Shown piece after piece: positions 1 to 8,208 of a DNA stretch of 64,000 nucleotides. Position numbers and translations under genes: made by a program. The DNA is from a virus. The DNA is taken from IMG/VR virus record IMGVR_UViG_3300012988_000016, positions 124,001 through 188,000 of that record; one strand, written 5' to 3'. Each line of letters opens with the position of its first letter. Positions within the stretch are counted from its first letter, which is position 1. The notes beneath the pieces are model-generated. The model saw only the letters and a program-made list of their open reading frames with translations. It had not been told where the DNA came from and did not search any database.

Positions 1-123
1 CATGTTCGACTACCGCTCTCAACCGCATTGCTGTATGGGGAGCGGATTGTCAAAGATCAGATCAGCATTGAGGATCTCCAACGTGAGATCGGGAAGGACT
101 TGGATGCCATCAACCAAAGTTAG
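1..123 (+). CDS. 3' end of a gene entering from the left edge (partial)
   Basis: An open frame runs in from the window edge and stops at TAG 121-123, giving about 40 C-terminal residues that look like real protein (charged and helical, around ERIVKDQISIEDLQ). The next gene starts inside it at 104, the usual overlap in this genome. Too little is visible to name a family. Confidence 0.6.
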   Translation, partial: HVRLPLSTALLYGERIVKDQISIEDLQREIGKDLDAINQS

Positions 124-388
124 GTGCCTGATCTGCTCTGGAGAGCGTGATCGTACAGCTTGTGAGATTGTGGTGTTGACCCCAGAGGAGAAGGCCGTGA
201 TGCCAAATCCTCTTGAGGAATACCCTTACTGCAAAACTTGCTGGAAAGTGATGCAGAATCCTGCCACAGCTACCGATTTGATGCGTGGGATTGCTTATGC
301 ACACCTACAGGCCAGCGGTGTATTGACAGCTAGTCAGTTGGCGGATCAATACAAGCAGGCTTTGTTGAGCCAAACCAGGAAAACCTGA
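104..388 (+). CDS. small protein with paired-cysteine knuckles
   Basis: 94 residues from ATG 104, which overlaps the end of the upstream gene; a longer frame reaching back to position 2 would swallow that gene's coding end and is rejected. CLIC near the N-terminus and CKTC in the middle could form a zinc knuckle. The stop overlaps the next start (TGATG). Function unknown. Confidence 0.7.
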   Translation: MPSTKVRCLICSGERDRTACEIVVLTPEEKAVMPNPLEEYPYCKTCWKVMQNPATATDLMRGIAYAHLQASGVLTASQLADQYKQALLSQTRKT

Positions 389-1026
389 TGCCGAAAATGC
401 ATGTGGAAGAAGTCAGAGCTCAGCTGAACCAGATCCGTGAGCAACAAGGAGAACAGGCCTTCACCAAAGCCCGTGATGCCGTGATCGGCATGTTGATTCA
501 CCAGCCCAAGGGCGAGGATTTCCTGAAACTTGCGTTCCCTGATGTGGACTTGGAACCATTTAGGAAGGCCAACACCCCCAACCACATGCTGGAGTTATTG
601 AAGGCGCAGACTCCGAACCTGAAGAACGACATCCAGCTTCAGTTATTGTTGGCTGGTAGTGAGACCTATCTGACCGCCATGAACGCCCTCTTTGCAGGCG
701 ATAAACCGACCGCCGAGAAGGCCATCGAAGCCTTGATGGATTGCTTCGATATGGCCGAGAAGTCGGTCCAGGTGGCCGAACAGGTGGCCAACATCCCCGC
801 TGAAGAGCGGTCCGTTCAAGCGGACGCCTTCACCAGACCATGTGGAGAGCCTCAGATCTCTGTTTTTAGTCGACTGATGGAAGGTTTGACGGCCGTCAGT
901 ACGGTGGCCGAATTGAACACTTGGTACGGGCAGAATCGCCAAGACCTCGATCTGGTGATCGACAGGGTCCTCAGAGACTCTATTTTCGACCAGATTCGAG
1001 CGAAGAAGAGCAGTTTCGAGAACTGA
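388..1026 (+). CDS. hypothetical helical protein
   Basis: 212 residues, acidic, almost certainly all-helical, with no transmembrane segment and no motif I recognise. It starts on the stop codon of the upstream gene and its own stop overlaps the next start (TGATG), so it sits inside a four-gene translationally coupled run that ends with the DHH phosphoesterase. Confidence 0.75.
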   Translation: MPKMHVEEVRAQLNQIREQQGEQAFTKARDAVIGMLIHQPKGEDFLKLAFPDVDLEPFRKANTPNHMLELLKAQTPNLKNDIQLQLLLAGSETYLTAMNALFAGDKPTAEKAIEALMDCFDMAEKSVQVAEQVANIPAEERSVQADAFTRPCGEPQISVFSRLMEGLTAVSTVAELNTWYGQNRQDLDLVIDRVLRDSIFDQIRAKKSSFEN

Positions 1027-1490
1027 TGTCAGAGCGTGGTTACAGGGTCAGGATCCAATATCCGACCGTCAGTCGATATCGCTATCTTGGATTAGACCAG
1101 AATGGGTGGTTCACCAGCAGTCGAGACAAGGCTAGGGTGTTTGAGACCCAGGATAGTGCTGAGATGGCTCTCAAACACTATTTGCCAGGACTACCTGATA
1201 GTCTGGTCAAGCAGCTGGCGATCGAGTTAGAGCCCATCCCAGACTTCGACCCCGATTGGGTGACTCGCCCTAGCTCGCATCTTCGGGACCTGTTGGAATT
1301 TCGACAAGTCGATACTCAGGTGTTCGAAGACCGCGAAGCTGAGGTTAGGGCGGTGTTGTTAGATGAGTGCCCCATCACCGACGAGTTGGCTGAACTTTTG
1401 AGTCAGAAGCTTGACACTCCGAAGCAATACTGGCTAAATCTTGAACATCTCTACAGAGAAGGCCTCAAAAAAGGCTTGAAAGTCCTATGA
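1026..1490 (+). CDS. hypothetical protein with HigA/XRE-like C-terminal helices
   Basis: 154 residues from ATG 1026, chosen because it overlaps the upstream stop; an in-frame extension to 921 is ignored. The last 40 residues, with ITDELAELLSQ followed by PKQYWLNLEHLY, resemble the second half of the XRE/HigA-type helix-turn-helix (pattern 'ELA..LS..L.....YWLNLE'). That match is by eye and only partial, so DNA binding is a guess. Stop and next start overlap by four bases. Confidence 0.65.
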   Translation: MSERGYRVRIQYPTVSRYRYLGLDQNGWFTSSRDKARVFETQDSAEMALKHYLPGLPDSLVKQLAIELEPIPDFDPDWVTRPSSHLRDLLEFRQVDTQVFEDREAEVRAVLLDECPITDELAELLSQKLDTPKQYWLNLEHLYREGLKKGLKVL

Positions 1491-2599
1491 TCGAAACATC
1501 CAAACTACTGGCAGTCGACGAAATTATTGTACATGACAACTGTTCGGACGGGACCGCCAGCGCGATGATCCTGCACGACTGTCTGCCTAACGCCAAAGTG
1601 ACGTTCTTGCAGCACGGTACTGAGCCCTATCGGATGTTGGAACCACGGCCAGGACAACTGTTCTGTGACATCAGCCCCGACCCAGCAAGGATCAAAGAAT
1701 TCCTCGATGTAGGAGTTTTGGTGCTTGACCATCACAAGAAAGTCAAAAATGCGGTCATGCCGTTCGTAGAAGCGGGCTTGGGCGCATTCGGAGATGAGGT
1801 GGCGGACCCAGGCGTCAGTGGGGCGATGCTGGCCTTTAGGGAAGTGTGGTTGCCTCTAGATAGGGTTCAGGCAGAACTTGTTCTTTCAGAACAAGAATGG
1901 GCCAGACGAGAGATGTTGCGCCGGAATCGCTGGATCCAAGATCAAGCTGGTAAGTCAGCCGCCCTGCAAGACTTCGCCACCCTGATCGGTATTCGTGACA
2001 CTTGGCAGAAACAAGACACTCGTTGGCGACAAGCCTGTGAGGTGTCAGATGCGGTCCACTTCTGGCCCTGGGAAGAGCTGGCTATGACGGATTGGAGCAG
2101 GTGGCCAGAGTTGCTAAAGATCGGCCCGATCCTATATGAGCGGAGTCTCCGACATGTCGACAAGGCTGTCAAAGGGGCACATCGTTTCGTCTCCGAGAAG
2201 GGTCGCCGTGTGATGGTGTTCGAAGGCACCAAGCCCACCAGTGATGCGTCCGAGAAGATGGCTGATGAGAACGACCTCACAATCGGCTTCGCTCTATTCG
2301 TTGAGGAAGGGGTGCAGAAAATGGTGTTCTCTACTCGTTCCCGTGGAAGCTTCGATTGCAACGCTTTTTCGGCTGCCCACGGGGGAGGCGGGCATACCAA
2401 CGCGGCAGGCTTCAACCAACTGCTCAAACCTATGGATCTCCAGCCCTTTGCGCTTGTGGAGCAATTGGTGAGGAACTATGAGGGTGTGGAAGACGACTGG
2501 AAGGCCCTATTTACTTCTGAGCAGTTCAAGAACCAGCAACTTCCAGCCGATATCTATCAACAGCTTGTCAAAGATTATCGCTGGAACCTGCGTTCCTAG
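1487..2599 (+). CDS. DHH-family phosphoesterase (DHH/DHHA1)
   Basis: 370 residues. The N-terminal half has the metal-binding motifs of the DHH superfamily in order: HDNCSDGTAS (motif I), CDISPDP (motif II), VLDHHKK (the DHH signature) and DPGVSGAM. The C-terminal half carries GGGGHTNAAGF, the glycine-rich substrate loop of the DHHA1 domain. The family includes RecJ, NrnA nano-RNases and cyclic-dinucleotide phosphodiesterases; the compact DHH-DHHA1 layout without RecJ extras favours a small-nucleotide phosphodiesterase over a RecJ exonuclease. Substrate is not deducible. It converges with the minus gene ending at 2596. Confidence 0.88.
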   Translation: MIETSKLLAVDEIIVHDNCSDGTASAMILHDCLPNAKVTFLQHGTEPYRMLEPRPGQLFCDISPDPARIKEFLDVGVLVLDHHKKVKNAVMPFVEAGLGAFGDEVADPGVSGAMLAFREVWLPLDRVQAELVLSEQEWARREMLRRNRWIQDQAGKSAALQDFATLIGIRDTWQKQDTRWRQACEVSDAVHFWPWEELAMTDWSRWPELLKIGPILYERSLRHVDKAVKGAHRFVSEKGRRVMVFEGTKPTSDASEKMADENDLTIGFALFVEEGVQKMVFSTRSRGSFDCNAFSAAHGGGGHTNAAGFNQLLKPMDLQPFALVEQLVRNYEGVEDDWKALFTSEQFKNQQLPADIYQQLVKDYRWNLRS

Positions 2600-3126
2600 T
2601 CTTTCTTGTAAGGATTATCGCAAGGACCGATCCATATCGCGACCTTACGTCCCCGCATTGTTTTGAACAGCTCCTTGTTTGGAGGAGGTATGTAGGGGCC
2701 CATCTGATGCTTGCTCTGTACAGCACAGAACTTGCAGGGTTGGGTCAATCCAGGGTAGACGTAGCCAGGGCTAGGAACATGGAAGCTTTCGAAGTTGTTT
2801 GGATCAATCCATGCTTCCAAGCCTGTCGTGTGGTTGATGACTTCCATCAGCCTAATGCCAATCAAGGGTAGGATTAGGATGTAGGCGGATTTGTGATCTT
2901 GGTCCACCACCCCATCCCAATAGACACTCAGATCCGCTTCCCCTGGACGATTGGATTTCATGTTGAGGCGAGCCTCTCCAGCCTCAATCCAAAGGGTAGG
3001 GTTTGAGCCTAACCCGTGGACGTACACTTTGGTCGAACACTTCTTGGGGCGCCGACTGTGAGGTCTCAGGTCAAGTACTGAGATCATCCCGATTGGCTGG
3101 ACTGGATTCTCTTCGTTTTTGGACAT
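2596..3126 (-). CDS. hypothetical protein
   Basis: 176 residues from ATG 3126. The frame stays open to 3459 but would run through the divergent topoisomerase gene, and the extension is arginine/proline-rich shadow sequence. The protein is rich in beta-type residues and has a CKFC pair near the C-terminus. No family recognised. It overlaps the end of the DHH gene by four bases. Confidence 0.65.
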   Translation of the reverse strand: MSKNEENPVQPIGMISVLDLRPHSRRPKKCSTKVYVHGLGSNPTLWIEAGEARLNMKSNRPGEADLSVYWDGVVDQDHKSAYILILPLIGIRLMEVINHTTGLEAWIDPNNFESFHVPSPGYVYPGLTQPCKFCAVQSKHQMGPYIPPPNKELFKTMRGRKVAIWIGPCDNPYKKD

Positions 3127-3197
3127 CAACCCTATGGACGGCCCATTTGGCCAGAATCCTAAGTCCCTGGTTCTATTTATTGGCCCAGCTACTTGAA

Positions 3198-4226
3198 ATG
3201 ATGCCTTGTGATTGCCCCACCTGCGGCGCCTCGATGACCTACGATGACGGTAGGGATGCCTGGACTTGTCTCCGTTGCGGCTTCCTGGGCCCAAATGAGT
3301 CGACATGCCCCAAACCTGGTGATGACCAATCCTGGCGATGGGAAAATGGGCCAGATGCTGATGGATTCTATAGGGTTGAGCGAACTGCCGCCCAACGGGT
3401 GGTGGCCAAATACCAGGAAAAGAAGAAGGTACCCAAGGCCAATGGCAAGGGTACGACAACGGTTTACGTCTATTCTGAGGGTCAGGTGGCCAAACGCAAT
3501 AAGGCCAAGGCGGAGCGGCTTGAGAAACTTAGCGGCTCGATCGAGAAATTGCGAACCCAGGTCAAGAAAGACCTCAAATCGGACGACCCTAAGACCGCCC
3601 TATCAGCTTTGGCGGTAGCGTTGATGGATGCGACGGCTGAACGAATCGGCTCTGAGGCGTCAGCAGCGGGGGATCTGAACGATAAGGGCGAGGGCCACTA
3701 CGGGGTTTCGACGTGGGAAAAGAAGCATATCAGCTTCAGTGGCGGCAAGGCGACCATCAAATATACGGGTAAATCGGGGGTCAAACACAAGAAAGTAGTG
3801 GATGACGCTGCGGTGGTGTCGGCCCTCAAGAAAGCCCACGATTCGTGCAAGGACGGGTCTATCTTCTGCCATGAAGGCGGAAAGGTCACCGGTTCGACCG
3901 TAAACGACTATCTGAAGGATTTTGATATAACTGCAAAAGATCTCCGCGGCTATCATGCAAACTCGGATATGAGGGAAGCCTTGAGGAAAGTTCGATCCAA
4001 GGGTGGCAAGCTTCCTCAGGATAAGAAGGAACGTGAGAAGCAGCTCAAGGACGAATTCAAAGAAGCGTTGGAGCTGGTGGCGGAAGACGTGGGCCACACC
4101 CCTAGTACGCTCAAGAATCAATATTTGACGCCAGGTCTAGCCGAAAAATTCCTAGAGAGTGGTGAGGTCATGAAGGGGATGAAAGAGGCCTCTTTGATCC
4201 GTCGCTTTTTGACCGGGGACCGTTGA
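3198..4226 (+). CDS. type IB DNA topoisomerase with N-terminal zinc ribbon
   Basis: About 342 residues from tandem ATGs at 3198/3201. All five catalytic positions of poxvirus/bacterial TopIB are visible (numbered from 3201): Arg148 in ERIGSE, Lys191 in TGKSG, Arg249 in KDLRGYH, His299 in VGHT and the nucleophile Tyr308 nine residues later, the same His-Tyr spacing as vaccinia topoisomerase. The first 30 residues form a zinc ribbon (CPTC ... CLRC), an unusual fusion for this family. The enzyme relaxes supercoils through a 3'-phosphotyrosyl intermediate. It is followed after one base by the 1009-residue gene. A GGTTCTA sequence lies about 25 nt upstream. Confidence 0.88.
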   Translation: MMPCDCPTCGASMTYDDGRDAWTCLRCGFLGPNESTCPKPGDDQSWRWENGPDADGFYRVERTAAQRVVAKYQEKKKVPKANGKGTTTVYVYSEGQVAKRNKAKAERLEKLSGSIEKLRTQVKKDLKSDDPKTALSALAVALMDATAERIGSEASAAGDLNDKGEGHYGVSTWEKKHISFSGGKATIKYTGKSGVKHKKVVDDAAVVSALKKAHDSCKDGSIFCHEGGKVTGSTVNDYLKDFDITAKDLRGYHANSDMREALRKVRSKGGKLPQDKKEREKQLKDEFKEALELVAEDVGHTPSTLKNQYLTPGLAEKFLESGEVMKGMKEASLIRRFLTGDR

Positions 4227-4227
4227 G

Positions 4228-7200
4228 ATGTTGGCCAAGCGGGTGGCGGCTCGCTTCTTGACGGCTGAGATCCTTGACAAGCCGTGGCTGATGGGGGTTC
4301 GCCGTGGGTGGCTCAAGCTACTCGATTCGAAGCCTAATGGTTGGCCGGCAGTTCACCGTACCTTTGCTCAGCTGAAAGACTTCGTAACCAACATGGGCGA
4401 ACAGGTGTTCTTTGCCCGTAGGGGTCCCTATACGGGCCTCCAAGAGATGTCCGAAGGCAAGGAAGTCAAGAAGCTGCTGGACGCTTTGAAAGCGGCTGTG
4501 GTGGACGAACAGGATAAGGCCAAGCATTGGCAGCAAGTGATGGAGAAGACCGGTTTGCCTGGCTTCCCTGCTGAGGATGGTGAGCGCATGCTAGACCTGT
4601 ATCAGCGGGACTTCTCTGATGCGGTAAACGGCAAGCAGCTGACCGCCACCTTGGACAAAGCCCTGAAGATCTTACGGGAAGATGCCGACAGGATTAAGAG
4701 TCAGCCGGCGGAGCATCCGTTCGAAGACATCTCGGCCTACAAGGAATTCGACCTATACGGAATGAAAGTGGTGATTGACGATAGCACCGTCACACCTGGT
4801 CAGATCAAGGCTTACATCAACTACCTGGATGAAGCCTATCAGCGGATGAAGCAAAAGGGGGTGGCCAAAGCTTGGTACGGCACGGTTTTCATCCAATGCG
4901 AGGCTTGCGGTGGGTCGAACCATAATACGGGTGGTGGGGTGGGAGGCAACTATCACATCGGTAAAGACACCGTTCAGGTCTTTAGTCGTCCCAGCAGCTT
5001 CATTGTTGAGCTGATGGCTCATGAGCTCGGCCACCGATTCTGGTTCAAGCAGATGAGTCAGACTCAACGAGCCAAGTTCGAATCTCTTGTGAGGGTTCAC
5101 AAGAGGCAGGCTCCTGGGGTGTCTTACAGTGAACGGACGATTTCCGATCACAAGATCCAAGAAGCTCATCGGGCTATTGAGACCTCGGTATCCCGAGTCA
5201 GAGAGTTGCTCAAACAGTTTGGCCAAGCGAAAGCCAAATGGTGGAAAGAGCCGATCGAGAAGTACAGAGACAATATCGCGAGTGCGGGCTGGGATGCTCA
5301 GAACGACCTGTTGACCGCCATGCATAGTGCGGGAGCGGAGGTGATTGTTTCTCCAGAGGCCAAGGCTCAATTCCACATCGCCCTAGAAGCCAACGGCAAA
5401 TTGTCGGAAGCCTGTCGGAATCTGATGTGGGAGATCGAAGAAGAGGTGCGCTCTACCCCTGAGCCGGCCAAAGCCCCCAAGAACTTTGACAAGTACTGGT
5501 GGGGCATCTTCGAGAAAGTCCGCCCCAAGTGGGTGGAGAAGACCGAACAAGCGATTTCGGAAGCAGAGGCCGAGGCGACGCTCTATGTCGATATTGCGGT
5601 CAAAGCCACCAACGACTTGGCTGAGGCCAAAGCTGAGAAGACCAGGAAAGAATGGCAGGACGAGTGGGACCAAGATCCTCGTCAAGTCACCCCTGTATCG
5701 GACTACGGTAAGAGCAACATCGATGAGGCTTGGGCTGAGGTATTCGCCCATTATGTGTTGGGACAAGATATGACCAGGGACCAGATCGAGTCGTTCAAGT
5801 CCGTACTTAGGACAGCAACTTTAGTAGAGCGCTACAAGACCGCCAAAGTCGAGACAATCGATGAGGCTTGGGTAGAGCGTCTTCGCAAAGACTTCTTGAC
5901 CCTGGTCAAGAACATCCCCCGAATCAACACTTATGAAGACGGGGAAAAGCTTCGTGAGGGGCTGAAGGTCTATCGGACCCGATTCAGGAAGTTCTTCTTT
6001 GATGATTTCCTGAATCGTTTCAAGGACAACGGTGATACTTCTTTCGAAGGTGTCCGTAAGGTGGCGTGGGATTTCTACACCGAACTATCGATGCCATTGG
6101 GGTACCCTGACGAATACAACTCCAAAGAGTCGCTGTTCAATCGCTACAAGTCTGAGGTGGCGGCCTGGGATAAGAGGGTTCGGTCCAAGGCACAGATCTT
6201 CTGGAAAAATCTGAAAGAAACGCTGGAATACAGGGTAGATCGAAAGGTTGATGTCACGACCCCTGACAGAGATCGCCTGGTGTTTGAGGGATTCCAGGTG
6301 GAGATGCGGGCCTACGACCAATCTTCGGATTGGCAGCAGAACGCCCTCTACAAGATGCGGGAGGCATTGCAGCAGTACCGACGCAAGGCTAGCAAGCATC
6401 TTCCTTGGCTGATTCAGAAGCAGCTACCTCTCGTGTTCAATTTTGCTAGCAAGATGAATGAAGGCGGCCTATACGAAGGAGACCATATTTCGATTGCTAT
6501 GAGTGCTCTCTCGGGAGAACCTCCCGAATGGGGGGCTCACATGTTGGCCCACGAGATGGGACACCATCTCTTCAAAGGTTTGAGCAAAGGGGCTCGCGTA
6601 TTCTGGGATGAAGCTATCCGCCAGGACTACGGGCCGCTTGACCTTGAGAAGCTGTTGGACGAGTGGCCGTCTTCCATCAAGTATGGCTCCGAGTTTGCGG
6701 AGAAGTGGGCCTTCAAAGATCCCATCTTGGCTCTTCAGGTTGACACATTGGGTCAGGAACGTAGTGGCGGGGCCACATATGAGGAGCGCTCCGACTTCGT
6801 AGATGCTTTGGAACGAGGCGTACGAACCCTCCCAGTACCCCGACATCCCATCACAGGCTACGCCAATAAGAACACCGAAGAAGCCTTTTGTGAAGCAATC
6901 GGCCGGCTCGTAGGCTACGGTCCTGCAACCGTCCATCCTCAGATCCGTGAATGGCTCCGCATCACGATCCCTGGTATGGTGAAGCTCGCTTCGCGAGTGG
7001 TGGAGCGGTTTAAATCCGCTGAGCGGAGCAAGCTAATCAAGCTAGGCTTCAGGATCGTCGACATCCGGACAGGTGAGGCGTATACCAAGATTGTCCCAAG
7101 GAAGGACGCCCAACTCAGGGAGCAGGTGAGACAGCTTCACTCTGAGGGTAAAGAAGTGGGGATTCAGACCGTAGAAGCCCATGTGCCGGAATCTTGGCGA

Positions 7201-7257
7201 AAGGGCGACCCTCTGGAACAATGGGTCCCCAAGGACGTGTTGGAAGGTTTGCGGTAA
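4228..7257 (+). CDS. large protein with two HExxH zincin motifs
   Basis: 1009 residues. Two metalloprotease-type motifs, HELGH (about 265-269) and HEMGH (about 775-779), are each followed far downstream by a Glu-rich helix that could supply the third ligand (DEAWAEVFAHY, about 497; TEEAFCEAIGRL, about 882). This suggests two related zincin domains joined by long coiled helices. Both ends carry a V-A/V-x-R-F motif (KRVAARFL at residues 4-11, SRVVERFKSAE near the C-terminus). The size would suit a virion-associated or injected protein, but nothing proves secretion and there is no signal peptide. A related single motif occurs in the gene at 28890. Confidence 0.75.
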   Translation: MLAKRVAARFLTAEILDKPWLMGVRRGWLKLLDSKPNGWPAVHRTFAQLKDFVTNMGEQVFFARRGPYTGLQEMSEGKEVKKLLDALKAAVVDEQDKAKHWQQVMEKTGLPGFPAEDGERMLDLYQRDFSDAVNGKQLTATLDKALKILREDADRIKSQPAEHPFEDISAYKEFDLYGMKVVIDDSTVTPGQIKAYINYLDEAYQRMKQKGVAKAWYGTVFIQCEACGGSNHNTGGGVGGNYHIGKDTVQVFSRPSSFIVELMAHELGHRFWFKQMSQTQRAKFESLVRVHKRQAPGVSYSERTISDHKIQEAHRAIETSVSRVRELLKQFGQAKAKWWKEPIEKYRDNIASAGWDAQNDLLTAMHSAGAEVIVSPEAKAQFHIALEANGKLSEACRNLMWEIEEEVRSTPEPAKAPKNFDKYWWGIFEKVRPKWVEKTEQAISEAEAEATLYVDIAVKATNDLAEAKAEKTRKEWQDEWDQDPRQVTPVSDYGKSNIDEAWAEVFAHYVLGQDMTRDQIESFKSVLRTATLVERYKTAKVETIDEAWVERLRKDFLTLVKNIPRINTYEDGEKLREGLKVYRTRFRKFFFDDFLNRFKDNGDTSFEGVRKVAWDFYTELSMPLGYPDEYNSKESLFNRYKSEVAAWDKRVRSKAQIFWKNLKETLEYRVDRKVDVTTPDRDRLVFEGFQVEMRAYDQSSDWQQNALYKMREALQQYRRKASKHLPWLIQKQLPLVFNFASKMNEGGLYEGDHISIAMSALSGEPPEWGAHMLAHEMGHHLFKGLSKGARVFWDEAIRQDYGPLDLEKLLDEWPSSIKYGSEFAEKWAFKDPILALQVDTLGQERSGGATYEERSDFVDALERGVRTLPVPRHPITGYANKNTEEAFCEAIGRLVGYGPATVHPQIREWLRITIPGMVKLASRVVERFKSAERSKLIKLGFRIVDIRTGEAYTKIVPRKDAQLREQVRQLHSEGKEVGIQTVEAHVPESWRKGDPLEQWVPKDVLEGLR

Positions 7258-7280
7258 AGCATCTTTTGATTGGAGCATAC

Positions 7281-7553
7281 ATGGATCCCAAGGTTTCCCA
7301 GGTAGTTGCCCGTTTCAAGTCCGCTGGCCGAATGGAAGTCGGCAAGTGGTACAAGCACAAGCATGTGGGGGAGACCTACTTCTTGGCCGAATCCGAGCAG
7401 AAGAACGGCGGCTGGGCCGGTAAGAAGGTGGTGTTCGACCGCAAGACTCCAAAGGCCAAGAAGGATTCGGTTCGTCCAGGTGGACTGGGTTCTGACCAAT
7501 GGGCCGAGATCGCAGTAGCGGACGTGCCGCAAGAGATCAAAGCTGCCGTCTGA
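7281..7553 (+). CDS. small basic protein starting with a VxxRF motif
   Basis: 90 residues from ATG 7281, just after the large HExxH gene. The N-terminus (VSQVVARFKSAGR) repeats the VVERFKSAE segment of that gene's C-terminus, suggesting a shared targeting or interaction element. The rest is lysine-rich with no known domain. Start choice rests on the gene boundary; the frame stays open to 7194. Confidence 0.65.
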   Translation: MDPKVSQVVARFKSAGRMEVGKWYKHKHVGETYFLAESEQKNGGWAGKKVVFDRKTPKAKKDSVRPGGLGSDQWAEIAVADVPQEIKAAV

Positions 7554-7590
7554 GCCTTAAGTCGTTGACTAGCGGGACGTATGCTGCCGT

Positions 7591-7920
7591 ATGTCCTACG
7601 AAGGTTACGTCCAAGGCATTTGTCAGAACGGTCATCTGAACCGGTATGCAGAGCATTACGGGTCTGAACCCTACATCTGCCCTGACTGCAAATCTGACTT
7701 GGCTTGGCAAAATGCGGTCGATCAGACCAATTGTGACGAGTGGGGGTTCATCCCACCATCTGAGTTCGCCAAGTTGCTGATCTCGGCTGAGAAGCGGCAG
7801 ACCTGCAACCTTGGCCATCAACATGTGGTGCATCACGCCATCTACCGTCGCCCCAAAGAGGGGGAGCTTAGGCAGCACTACTACGATGGTACGGCGTTCA
7901 GACCGATACATGCCCCTTAA
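7591..7920 (+). CDS. zinc-ribbon protein
   Basis: 109 residues. CQNGH plus CPDC form a first zinc site, and CNLGHQHVVHH suggests a second Cys/His cluster in the C-terminal half. No other domain seen. Stand-alone gene on the plus strand; function unknown. Confidence 0.7.
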   Translation: MSYEGYVQGICQNGHLNRYAEHYGSEPYICPDCKSDLAWQNAVDQTNCDEWGFIPPSEFAKLLISAEKRQTCNLGHQHVVHHAIYRRPKEGELRQHYYDGTAFRPIHAP

Positions 7921-7950
7921 GTTGTCCAAAAAACGGACGTCTATCTAAGC

Positions 7951-8208
7951 ATGACGAAAAATCAGAAAAAACCCGAAGTTTCTAGTCTCGCAGGTTGGTC
8001 CGATGTGTTCCGTCAACAGACCATCGACCATGAAGAACGTGAAGCCTTCCGGAAGGAACAGGCCAAGCAGATCATCGAAACTTCTGCCAAGCTGCCCCTC
8101 GAAGGACGGATGATCGTCCTCTTCACCAGTGTGGAGGCCAATATCCTCACCAATCGCGAGTTCTTCGAGGAAGCCCACAAGGCCCTGGGAATGCCGCCCC
8201 TGGAGTGA
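7951..8208 (+). CDS. hypothetical small helical protein
   Basis: 85 residues, charged and helical with no cysteines. GTCTA lies 7 nt before the ATG, resembling the CCGTTCTA start element seen elsewhere. The stop overlaps the start of the PncC-NadD gene (TGATG), implying translational coupling to it. Confidence 0.7.
   Translation: MTKNQKKPEVSSLAGWSDVFRQQTIDHEEREAFRKEQAKQIIETSAKLPLEGRMIVLFTSVEANILTNREFFEEAHKALGMPPLE

Noticed and set aside
2599-3459. Long version of the minus gene starting at 3459
   Set aside because: The extra 111 residues oppose the topoisomerase zinc ribbon and are Arg/Pro-rich shadow; the start at 3126 is preferred.
4753-5376. 207-codon minus-strand frame opposite the large HExxH gene
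   Set aside because: No motif and entirely inside a supported gene.
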